A model generated the notes under the pieces. The model ran no database searches. It had not been told where the DNA came from and was given only the letters and a program-made list of their open reading frames with translations. DNA of 64,000 nucleotides, taken from positions 1-64,000 of the forward strand of contig CAYJLG010000004.1 of the NCBI GenBank assembly GCA_964371035.1. The letters are read 5' to 3'. The DNA comes from UBA1535 sp964371035 (GTDB taxonomy: Bacteria; Bacillota; Clostridia; Tissierellales; Sedimentibacteraceae). The translations under genes and the position numbers were made by a program. Position 1 is the stretch's first letter. Each line of letters begins with the position of its first letter. Below are positions 52,126-59,891 of the stretch, one piece after another.

Positions 52126-53352
52126 CTATTTTTCTTTTCTTTTTCTAATCATATGATATGGCTCTACTCTTTTGCCTATTTTCATAGTTATAATTTCTTG
52201 TGCATGTGGTGCAGAGCTAATTTTTTCGCCTTTTTTATTTTTCATTTCTGTTGCAATTATCTCAAAATGTCTGCCAGTCGGACCAAAAACTTCCAACACA
52301 TCACTTTCAGAAAATTTATTTCGTTGTTCTATGGTTGCAATTTTTGTACTTTCATCATAATTTCTCACGATACCTACTACGTCATAAGTTCTTATATAAC
52401 TGCTATTAGTATAAAGTTGCCCTTCTGCATAAGGATTACCAAAATAAAACCCATAAGTATAATCTCTGTAAGAAGCCTTTTCCAATTCTTCCTTCCAATA
52501 CAGCAAGTCAGCTTTTTCTTTATTTTCTATGACTTCAATCAACGCATTTTTGTAAGCTTTGACTGAATTTGCTGTGTAGTATTCACTTTTCATTCTACCT
52601 TCGATCTTAAGTGCAGTTATCCCTAAATCTATAAATTTTTGCATATGTTCAATCATACACAGGTCTTTAGAATTGAATATAAAAGTTCCTTCGTCGTTTT
52701 CTTCTATAGGATAGTATTCGCCTGGTCTTTTTTCTTCAACAAGATTATATTTCCATCTACAAGGCTGTGAGCAATCGCCTTTATTGGAGTATCTGCCATT
52801 CATAAAACTACTGAGTAGGCATCTACCAGAGTATGAAATACACATTGCTCCATGCACGAATGCTTCGAATTCTAAGTCATCAGGCGTATTTTTAACTATT
52901 TCTTCAATTTCTTTAAATGAAAGTTCTCTCGCTAATACTATTCTTTTTACTCCTTGTTTATACCAAAAATTAGCAGTTCTCCAATTCGTTGTATTTGCTT
53001 GAGTGCTAAGATGTATATCTATTTCTGGCGCGATATCTTTTAAAATTTCGATAACCCCCGCATCAGAAGCAATAAAAGCATCTATTTCTAATTTTTTCAA
53101 ATATCTTATATAATCTTCAAATCCTACTAAATCGCTATTATGAGGCACGATATTTACAGTTACATTTGCCTTGACTCCTCTGTCATGGCAATATTTAATT
53201 CCATACTCAAAATCTTTTTCATCAAAATTTTTCGAACCTGCTCTCAAACCCATTGATTTACCAGCAAAATATACTTCGTCTGCACCATATTCAACTGCCA
53301 TAATTAATTTATCCAAGCTTCCTGCCGGAGCTAATACCTTTGGTAACATCAC
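52126..53352 (-). CDS. trhP: U32 peptidase-family protein (TrhP-like)
   Basis: U32-family proteins like TrhP make 5-hydroxyuridine at U34 of tRNA, using prephenate. The 408-residue protein has the opening KVLAPAGSLDKLIMAVEYGADEVYFAG, the EAFVHGAMCISYSGRCLLSSFMNGR motif and the NKGDCSQPCRWKY cluster cysteines. It is next to the TrmR-type methyltransferase, which acts after it, the same order as yrrM-yrrO in Bacillus. Confidence 0.88.
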   Translation of the reverse strand: MMLPKVLAPAGSLDKLIMAVEYGADEVYFAGKSMGLRAGSKNFDEKDFEYGIKYCHDRGVKANVTVNIVPHNSDLVGFEDYIRYLKKLEIDAFIASDAGVIEILKDIAPEIDIHLSTQANTTNWRTANFWYKQGVKRIVLARELSFKEIEEIVKNTPDDLEFEAFVHGAMCISYSGRCLLSSFMNGRYSNKGDCSQPCRWKYNLVEEKRPGEYYPIEENDEGTFIFNSKDLCMIEHMQKFIDLGITALKIEGRMKSEYYTANSVKAYKNALIEVIENKEKADLLYWKEELEKASYRDYTYGFYFGNPYAEGQLYTNSSYIRTYDVVGIVRNYDESTKIATIEQRNKFSESDVLEVFGPTGRHFEIIATEMKNKKGEKISSAPHAQEIITMKIGKRVEPYHMIRKRKEK

Positions 53353-53383
53353 ACTGTCACTCCTTGTCTTTTTACAATTTTAT

Positions 53384-54037
53384 TTATAGTTGGTTTTTTA
53401 TTTTAATCAGAGCTATCCCGTCACCTATAGGTATTATAGATGTTTCAAAACGATTATCTTCAGAAATACTTTTCAAAAAATTTCTTAGATTTTTTACTAT
53501 AGTTCGCTTCCTTCTCTTTACTAAATCATCATTTGCGATATAACCGTTAAAAAGCACATTATCACAGATAATAATGCCACCAGTATTCATCATTGGCAAC
53601 ATTTTTTCTAAAAACAGACCATAATGGCTTTTAGCTGCATCTATAAATGCTATGTCAAAATTTCCTTTTATTGTTTCGATAACTTCAGCCGCGTCTCCAC
53701 AAATCACATTAATATTAGCCTTACACCCAAATTCAGCTATATTTCTACGAGCTTCTTCAACGACATCTTCATTGATTTCAATAGTAGTTATATTCACTCT
53801 TTTTTCTAAACTTAGACACATAAATATTGAAGAATATCCAACATTAGTACCTATTTCTAATATGCTGCTTGGATTAATAATATTAAGCATTACTTTTATA
53901 AATTGGCCTACCTCATCTTGGATTATAGGTCTGTGTTCTTCAATACAATTTTTCTTGAACTTTTCAAGTTCTAGGTTGTCTGTCTTAATCAAACTTCTGA
54001 TATATTCTTGTATATAATCTTGGTTAATTTCATTCAT
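53384..54037 (-). CDS. trmR: tRNA 5-hydroxyuridine O-methyltransferase (TrmR-like)
   Basis: The 217-residue protein is a SAM-dependent O-methyltransferase with SILEIGTNVGYSSIFM (SAM site), TIEINEDVVEEARRNI and FIDAAKSHYG. In Bacillus TrmR (YrrM) converts ho5U34 to mo5U34. The match to that role rests on sequence type plus its place between mltG and the U32 gene; catechol-type O-methyltransferases share the fold. Confidence 0.87.
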   Translation of the reverse strand: MNEINQDYIQEYIRSLIKTDNLELEKFKKNCIEEHRPIIQDEVGQFIKVMLNIINPSSILEIGTNVGYSSIFMCLSLEKRVNITTIEINEDVVEEARRNIAEFGCKANINVICGDAAEVIETIKGNFDIAFIDAAKSHYGLFLEKMLPMMNTGGIIICDNVLFNGYIANDDLVKRRKRTIVKNLRNFLKSISEDNRFETSIIPIGDGIALIKIKNQL

Positions 54038-54121
54038 ATTTTAAAATCCTCATATAGATATGAATTTCACATGAAAAAACATTGTTTCATATCAAATTTC
54101 AATTATCAAGTTACTATTTTA

Positions 54122-55153
54122 TTAATCTAAATATTTTTCAGCGGCTTCTAAATGTTCTTCATATGTCTCTGAAAAATAGTGCGAACCATCGCCTTTTGCT
54201 AAGAAAAATAAATATTCAGAATCTACTGGATACAAGCATGCAGTTATAGATGCTTTTCCAGGTGAATTTATAGGAGACGGTGGTAGTCCATAATATATAT
54301 ATGTGTTGTATGGATCATCAATAGATATATCTTCATAACTAAGCCTTGGTTTCCATTCTCCCAAGATATAATTTACTGTAGCACATGACTCTAATGCCAT
54401 TCCTATTTCAAGTCTTTCTAAGAAAACTCCTGCTATAGTACTTCTCTCTTCTTTCAAAACGGCTTCTTTCTCAACTATTGATGCCAAAGTAATCAATTCT
54501 TTTAAGTTTAAACCCGAAGATTCGATTGCTGGCAATATTTCTGCTATATAATAATCTTCAAACTGAGATAACAAAAACCTAATCACTTCTTCTTCAGTTA
54601 TGTCTGCATATAAATTGTAAGTTTCAGGAAATAAAAACCCTTGCAAGTTTTCTATGTCAGAATTTTCTGCTAAAAACGTAAATTCATCTCTAAACAAACT
54701 TGCATCATATGCAAGATTTAATAACATGTCATAATCAAGCCCTAGTTGTTCTGCAACAGACGCTACTGTGTCTTCTAATATTAAACCTTCTATAATAGTT
54801 AAGTTTACTGTATTTTCAGAGTGTAACTCCGCGTCACTAATAAGCGCATTTAACAGCTCGTCTACGTTCATACTTTTTCTAAGTCTAAACTCACCTGCTT
54901 TAAGGTGAACATCATATCCTTCTCTACCCGCATAAAACCTGAAAATTTCAATGTTTGTTATTAAGTCATTTTGAAATAGAATTTCTGCTATATCGCTCGC
55001 CGTACTTCCCATAGGTATAGAAATTTGTATAATGTTGTCATCTGAAATATCTACAGCTTCTAATGAGTTGTTGTAATAATCAAATGCAAAATAAGCCCCT
55101 GCTCCTGCAAGTAATATCAATATTAAAAGAAAAGTTAATATTTTTTTCATCAT
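54122..55153 (-). CDS. mltG: Endolytic murein transglycosylase MltG
   Basis: MltG cuts nascent glycan strands at the membrane. The 343-residue protein has an N-terminal membrane helix (about 4-24), a LysM-like region and the YceG domain with the catalytic Glu in LITLASIVEKEA, NTYIYYGLPPSPINSPG and a terminal LFFLAKGDGSHYFSETYEEH. Its order mltG-trmR-U32 matches yrrL-yrrM-yrrO in Bacillus. Confidence 0.94.
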   Translation of the reverse strand: MMKKILTFLLILILLAGAGAYFAFDYYNNSLEAVDISDDNIIQISIPMGSTASDIAEILFQNDLITNIEIFRFYAGREGYDVHLKAGEFRLRKSMNVDELLNALISDAELHSENTVNLTIIEGLILEDTVASVAEQLGLDYDMLLNLAYDASLFRDEFTFLAENSDIENLQGFLFPETYNLYADITEEEVIRFLLSQFEDYYIAEILPAIESSGLNLKELITLASIVEKEAVLKEERSTIAGVFLERLEIGMALESCATVNYILGEWKPRLSYEDISIDDPYNTYIYYGLPPSPINSPGKASITACLYPVDSEYLFFLAKGDGSHYFSETYEEHLEAAEKYLD

Positions 55154-55266
55154 ATCTCCTCAAAGATTTATTTTAACTTAAGTTTGACTTTAAGTCATAT
55201 CGATTTATTATATAACAGTTGAATGCGTTTTTCAACAAATATTTCAATTTGAAACACAATAAATTA

Positions 55267-55295
55267 TTGCAATTTCTACGATAAATTGTTATAAT
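55267..55295 (+). promoter_or_regulatory. Promoter of the guanylate kinase-like gene
   Basis: TTGCAA (55267-55272), 17 bases, TATAAT (55290-55295). Confidence 0.65.
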
Positions 55296-55363
55296 TAAGC
55301 ATATATTATATTTGTTTTTTTGTTTTAACTTTATTTAAGTGAATTTTATTGAGAGGTGATCAT

Positions 55364-55891
55364 ATGATAGTTATAGTTTTAGGCGGTTCAGGCTCTGGCA
55401 AGAAGAATTTCAAAACACTTTGTGGCAATTATGGTTTAAATGTGCTTCAATCTGTTACCACGAAACCAAAATTTAACGCGGAAGAAGAAAAATTCTATAA
55501 ATTTGTATCTAAAGATCAATTTGATAAACTTATTAAAAATGACGAACTCTTAGAGTGGACCGAAGCGTTTAACTATCAATATGGTACTTTAAGAAGAGAT
55601 TTTACTAAAAATTGTGTTACAACCGTAGATCCTAAATCTCTATACAAACTTAAAAATATATACAGAGATAAAGTATTTGCAGTTTACTTTGATATATCTA
55701 AAGAATTACGTAAGGAAATATTGCTAATAAGAGGGTTTAGCTCAGAAGATATAGATGAAATAATTATACAAGATGATAAAACTCTTCAAAATCTTAATAA
55801 ATCGATAGTTAATTTAACAATCACGGATAAAGATATAAATAATTTTGATCAAATAATTAATAATCACTCAAAAACATGGGTTGTCAGATGA
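55364..55891 (+). CDS. Guanylate kinase-like protein, degenerate
   Basis: The 175-residue protein resembles guanylate kinase in length and in LEW, YGT and FVS segments, but its Walker A reads GGSGSGKKN, with Lys in place of the usual Ser/Thr after GK, and the GMP-binding TTRxPR is TTKPKF. The arginine pattern of the lid (LIRGFSSEDI) is also reduced. So catalysis is doubtful. The ATG at 55364 follows AGAGGTG and is preferred to the TTG at 55349. It is on its own, with promoter and terminator. Confidence 0.7.
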   Translation: MIVIVLGGSGSGKKNFKTLCGNYGLNVLQSVTTKPKFNAEEEKFYKFVSKDQFDKLIKNDELLEWTEAFNYQYGTLRRDFTKNCVTTVDPKSLYKLKNIYRDKVFAVYFDISKELRKEILLIRGFSSEDIDEIIIQDDKTLQNLNKSIVNLTITDKDINNFDQIINNHSKTWVVR

Positions 55892-55901
55892 CAGCCCATG
55901 T
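55874..55901 (+). terminator. Terminator of the guanylate kinase-like gene
   Basis: ACATGGGTTGTC/GACAGCCCATGT forms a 12-bp stem (one G-U) overlapping the stop codon, followed by TTTTATC. Confidence 0.8.
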
Positions 55902-55917
55902 TTTATCTTACACTATT

Positions 55918-55955
55918 AATAAACAAATCATATAGATTAAGGTTATTTGTTTATT
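55918..55955 (-). terminator. Possible terminator of rnjA
   Basis: AATAAACAAAT/ATTTGTTTATT is a perfect 11-base inverted repeat right after the rnjA stop, AT-rich and without a clear T-tail beyond the stem. Confidence 0.4.
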
Positions 55956-57638
55956 TTACATTTGCGAAATATTAACATCCATTATTATTGGTAAAATCAT
56001 CGGATTTCTCTTCATTTTACCATAGATAAAGTTGTTTAAATCGTCTTTTATCGTAGCTTTAATTGTGTTCCAATCTTTAATTTGGGCATCTTCACATTTG
56101 TTAAGTGAAACATTTATGATTCCTTTAGATTCTTCTATCAGATCTATGTTTTCTCTGACGTATATAAACCCTCTTGAAACTATATCTGGACCTGAAATGA
56201 CTTTCCCTGTAGCTCTATCCATAGTAATGACAACAATAATTAATCCATTTTCAGATAACATCTTTCTATCTCTTAAAACTATATTACCTACATCTCCTAC
56301 ACCTAATCCATCAACTAGAATATTTCCTGATTGGACAGAACCATTAACTTGAGCAGTTTTAGTATTTAACTCTACAACATCACCAGTTTGAGCTATTAGT
56401 ATATTTTCCTTTGGAATACCCATTTGTTCGGCTAATTTTGCATGATGCTTTAAATGTCTATATTCTCCGTGAACAGGCATGAAAAATTTAGGTTTTAAAA
56501 GGGTTAGCATAAGTTTCAATTCTTCTTGTTTTCCATGACCAGACACATGTATATCTTCCATCGCATCATAAATAACATCAGCACCTTTTTGATACAACAA
56601 GTTTATTACTCTCGCAACAGTTTTTTCATTTCCTGGTATAGGATTAGCAGAAATAATTACTACATCACCTTCTTTAATTTCAAGTTTTTTATGCTCACTA
56701 GCTGCCATTCTTGTCAAGGCAGACATTGGCTCACCTTGGCTACCTGTAGTAATCAAAACTATTTCTTCATCTTTATATTTTTTAAGATCATTTAGATTAA
56801 CCATAGTACCATCCGGAATATCTAAATAACCTAATTCCTGAGCTACTTTTATAACATTAACCATACTCCTACCCGAAACAACAACTTTTCTATTGTAAAT
56901 AACTGCAGCATTGAAAATTTGCTGAACTCTGTGAATATTTGATGCAAAAGTAGCAATAATCATTCTCTGCTTACAGTTTTTAAATACATCTAAAAACTTG
57001 TTTCCTACAGTTCGTTCAGATTGTGTGTATCCTGGTCTTTCAACATTTGTACTATCTGACATAGCTAACAGTACACCTTTTCTTCCAAATTCTGCAAAAG
57101 TAGCTAAGTCAATTGTTTTACCAATAATAGGTGTGTAATCTATTTTAAAATCTCCAGTGTGTACTATAGTCCCCATAGGTGTTTCTATTGCAAATCCAAC
57201 TGAATCTGGAATGCTGTGTGTCGTTCCTATAAAGTTAATTTTGAAACAACCCATTTTAACAAACTCGCCTGGATTGACAACATTTAAACTAACTTCTTCA
57301 AGTTTATGCTCTAAAAGCTTATTTCCTACAAGCCCTATTGTTAATCTTGTACCATACACAGGAATATTTATCTTTTTTAAGACATATGGAATCGCTCCAA
57401 TATGATCTTCATGTCCATGTGTTAAAAATAGTCCTTTAACTTTATCTTTATTTTTTATCAAATATGTTATATCGGGTATAACTATGTCTATTCCTAGCAT
57501 CTCATCTTCTGGAAAGGCCATACCGCAATCTATTAAAATAATATCTTGATTATATTCTACGACTGTAATGTTTTTTCCTATCTCTCCCAATCCACCAAGC
57601 GGAATTATTTTAAGTTTATTCTTTTTTGATTGTGCCAA
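55956..57638 (-). CDS. rnj: Ribonuclease J
   Basis: RNase J is the 5'-3' exonuclease and endonuclease of Firmicute mRNA decay. The 560-residue protein has the metallo-beta-lactamase motif LFLTHGHEDHIGA, the beta-CASP elements (SDSTNVERPG, and PVHGEYRHL), and a C-terminal domain. Only one copy is seen, so J1 or J2 is not distinguished. It follows the DUF1292 gene by 14 bases. Confidence 0.95.
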   Translation of the reverse strand: MAQSKKNKLKIIPLGGLGEIGKNITVVEYNQDIILIDCGMAFPEDEMLGIDIVIPDITYLIKNKDKVKGLFLTHGHEDHIGAIPYVLKKINIPVYGTRLTIGLVGNKLLEHKLEEVSLNVVNPGEFVKMGCFKINFIGTTHSIPDSVGFAIETPMGTIVHTGDFKIDYTPIIGKTIDLATFAEFGRKGVLLAMSDSTNVERPGYTQSERTVGNKFLDVFKNCKQRMIIATFASNIHRVQQIFNAAVIYNRKVVVSGRSMVNVIKVAQELGYLDIPDGTMVNLNDLKKYKDEEIVLITTGSQGEPMSALTRMAASEHKKLEIKEGDVVIISANPIPGNEKTVARVINLLYQKGADVIYDAMEDIHVSGHGKQEELKLMLTLLKPKFFMPVHGEYRHLKHHAKLAEQMGIPKENILIAQTGDVVELNTKTAQVNGSVQSGNILVDGLGVGDVGNIVLRDRKMLSENGLIIVVITMDRATGKVISGPDIVSRGFIYVRENIDLIEESKGIINVSLNKCEDAQIKDWNTIKATIKDDLNNFIYGKMKRNPMILPIIMDVNISQM

Positions 57639-57652
57639 TTCTTCATCTCCTC

Positions 57653-58039
57653 TTATATCAACTCATCAGCCATAGCTTCGTATATTTCTATGACCTCATT
57701 CAACTCTTCTTCATCTTCAATCATACTAAATATCAGTTCACCGTTTCTAGCTTTATCCAATCTATATACCATGCCTTCTTCAGAATTTTCTTCTCTTAAT
57801 ATTGCATATTGATCATCATCTAGGTGAAATGTAACTTCTAGCACTAATCGTTCTATTTTTCCTTCATCATTTATCAATTCTACTATTTGTTCTTCATACT
57901 CTTCAATTTCTTCGTCCTGATCAAATTCCACATTAACATTCTTCAATTCTTTTTCTTTATTAGGGTACTTTTTTTCTAAATTTTTATTATTATTTTTTCT
58001 ATTTTCAGGTTTATTACTATTTTTATAATCTTTACTCAT
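57653..58039 (-). CDS. DUF1292 family protein (YrzB-like)
   Basis: The 128-residue protein has a charged, Asn/Lys-rich N-terminal third and a DUF1292 domain (VELINDEGKIERLVLEVTFHLDDDQYAIL...). Function unknown. It follows ruvX by 26 bases, as in the Bacillus order yrzL-yrrK-yrzB. Confidence 0.85.
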   Translation of the reverse strand: MSKDYKNSNKPENRKNNNKNLEKKYPNKEKELKNVNVEFDQDEEIEEYEEQIVELINDEGKIERLVLEVTFHLDDDQYAILREENSEEGMVYRLDKARNGELIFSMIEDEEELNEVIEIYEAMADELI

Positions 58040-58065
58040 TACGCCTCCTATTTACAAAACTGACA

Positions 58066-58491
58066 TCAAAACAAGGCCTTTTTTGTTCTTTCCATAAAGG
58101 TTGTTAATATTTGAACTGCAGCAAGTTTATCAATAACTTCTTTTCTCTTTTTTCGTTTAACATCAGCACTTATCAATATCTTTTCTGATAATGCAGTTGT
58201 AAGTCTCTCATCTTGGAATTCTACTGGTAAATCTATTTTTGCTTTCATTTTTTCAGTAAAAGCTAAAACTTTTTCCCCCTGAACTCCTATAGTACCATTC
58301 ATCATTTTAGGCAATCCTACTACTATTTTAGTCACTTGATATTCTTTTATGATTTTTAATAACTCTTCAATATCAGCCTTAAATCCTGTTCTCTTGATAG
58401 TAGTTACACCTTGTGCTGTAATCATTAGTAAATCACTTACAGCCACACCGATAGTTTTGTCTCCTACGTCCAGACCCATTAATCTATCCAT
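58066..58491 (-). CDS. ruvX: RuvX/YqgF family putative Holliday junction resolvase
   Basis: RuvX is an RNase H-fold nuclease linked to junction cleavage and 16S rRNA maturation. The 141-residue protein has MGLDVGDKTIGVAVSD, VVGLPKMMNGTIGVQGEKV and FQDERLTTALSE, the family motifs with acidic metal ligands. It lies after the aldo-keto reductase by 13 bases. Confidence 0.93.
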   Translation of the reverse strand: MDRLMGLDVGDKTIGVAVSDLLMITAQGVTTIKRTGFKADIEELLKIIKEYQVTKIVVGLPKMMNGTIGVQGEKVLAFTEKMKAKIDLPVEFQDERLTTALSEKILISADVKRKKRKEVIDKLAAVQILTTFMERTKKALF

Positions 58492-58504
58492 TATTTATCC
58501 TCAT

Positions 58505-59446
58505 CTATATTATTTTGATACAAAAGCTTTCGCACGCAGATGCACAATAACTACATAATACGCACTTATTCATATCAACAACACATATATCGTTTTGTAT
58601 GCTTATAGCATTTTGTTTGCATTTTTCAACACATTTACCACAACCTTCACACCAATTCGCAATATGTAATTTTCTATTTGTTTTTCTAATATTATCAATT
58701 AATTCAATAGGTACATGCTTGTTGTGTAAATAACACAAGTTAACATCTACTTCTTGAATAGTTTTCATTCCCAAAGAAATATAGTCTATTTCCTCTATTT
58801 CATTTACAAAATCAAACGCACTTCTAGTATCGCTTAACAAATGTCCACCACCATAAGCCTTCATAGCCATAAGTTTTTTTCCATTTTGTTTTGCGATTTT
58901 AATTGCACTTAGCATGTCTTTCATAATGCCATCATTTATTCCAATACCCGTACGATTTACTATCGAAAAAATGATATCTACTTCATCAAATTTTGAACAA
59001 TCAAGTACGCATTCAACGTTATGAGTAGAAACTCCAAAGCTCTTTATGACACCTTTTTCTTTATAACACATAAATTCTTCTACTGCTCCATAATGACCCA
59101 TAAAATTATTGCCATTGTCTTGTTCATGCAACATAAAAACATCTAAATAATCTGTTTCCAATTCATTTAGAGCTTTTTCAACACTAGATTTCGCCGTATC
59201 TCTATCATAAGCATAGCTTTTTGTCGCTATGTATAAATCTTCTCTTTTTTTGCCTTTTAGAAACATGCGCAACACATCATAATTGTCATATAATTCTGCA
59301 GTATCAAAAAAATTAATTCCTTTTTTATAGGCATACTCTAAAACATTAGCTTTACTAATCAGATTTTGCGAATTTTGCAAATTGCTTAAAGCTAATGTTC
59401 CAAAACATAGTTTTGATATATTTTTATTTTTATCAAAAATTTTCAA
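58505..59446 (-). CDS. Aldo/keto reductase with C-terminal ferredoxin domain
   Basis: The 313-residue protein has the aldo-keto reductase tetrad in NFFDTAELYDNY (Asp, Tyr), IATKSYAY (Lys) and VFMLHEQD (His), then a two-cluster ferredoxin domain near 265-310 (CEGCGKCVEKC, CVLCSYCASAC). It therefore probably exchanges electrons with ferredoxin. The substrate is unknown. It splits the usual ireB-ruvX pair. Confidence 0.9.
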   Translation of the reverse strand: MKIFDKNKNISKLCFGTLALSNLQNSQNLISKANVLEYAYKKGINFFDTAELYDNYDVLRMFLKGKKREDLYIATKSYAYDRDTAKSSVEKALNELETDYLDVFMLHEQDNGNNFMGHYGAVEEFMCYKEKGVIKSFGVSTHNVECVLDCSKFDEVDIIFSIVNRTGIGINDGIMKDMLSAIKIAKQNGKKLMAMKAYGGGHLLSDTRSAFDFVNEIEEIDYISLGMKTIQEVDVNLCYLHNKHVPIELIDNIRKTNRKLHIANWCEGCGKCVEKCKQNAISIQNDICVVDMNKCVLCSYCASACESFCIKII

Positions 59447-59491
59447 TGTATCATTCTCCGAACATAACAGTTACTATAAACAAACAAGAAC

Positions 59492-59514
59492 AGGGGAGGC
59501 CAAAACCTTCCCCT
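59492..59514. repeat. REP-like palindrome (GTAGGG type) 4
   Basis: AGGGGAGG/CCTTCCCCT pairs over eight bases around a short loop, then ACATTG, which reads TGTAGGGGAAGG on the minus strand. It lies between ireB and the aldo-keto reductase gene. Confidence 0.5.
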
Positions 59515-59559
59515 ACATTGTTTTGCAAGTTATTCTTAGCATTACTTACAAATCAAAAT

Positions 59560-59832
59560 TTACAATTTTAATACATCCAAGTAAACATTTAAAATTTCTT
59601 CTAACAATTCATCTCTCTCAATTTGTCTAATTAAACTTCTAGCATTGTTGTAATTAGTTATATACGTCGGATCTCCAGATAAAATATATCCTATTAATTG
59701 AGTAGCAGGATTGTAACCTTTTTCTTTTAAAGAAGCGTACACTTGGCTTAAAATATCGCCTGCTTTATTAAGTGTTTCTGAATTGTAGTCTATCTTTTCA
59801 GTACTTATTGTATTATTCAAGTCGTTAGTCAT
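59560..59832 (-). CDS. ireB: IreB family regulatory phosphoprotein
   Basis: The 90-residue protein is of the UPF0297/IreB family, phosphorylated by the PASTA kinase IreK in Enterococcus to control cell-wall stress. Family parts are LKEKGYNPATQLIGYILSGDP and LIRQIERDELLEEIL. The start at 59832 follows GAGGTG; the in-frame ATG 30 bases earlier has no site. It lies between alaS and ruvX. Confidence 0.93.
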   Translation of the reverse strand: MTNDLNNTISTEKIDYNSETLNKAGDILSQVYASLKEKGYNPATQLIGYILSGDPTYITNYNNARSLIRQIERDELLEEILNVYLDVLKL

Positions 59833-59891
59833 AATAAACACCTCATAAATATTATACTTCAAATTGTTATTAAAATCAAATATTAATTAAT

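Noticed and set aside
52120..52566. 148-residue plus-strand ORF
   Set aside because: It lies opposite the U32-family gene, has no ribosome site and reads as Phe/Ser/Ile-rich antisense.
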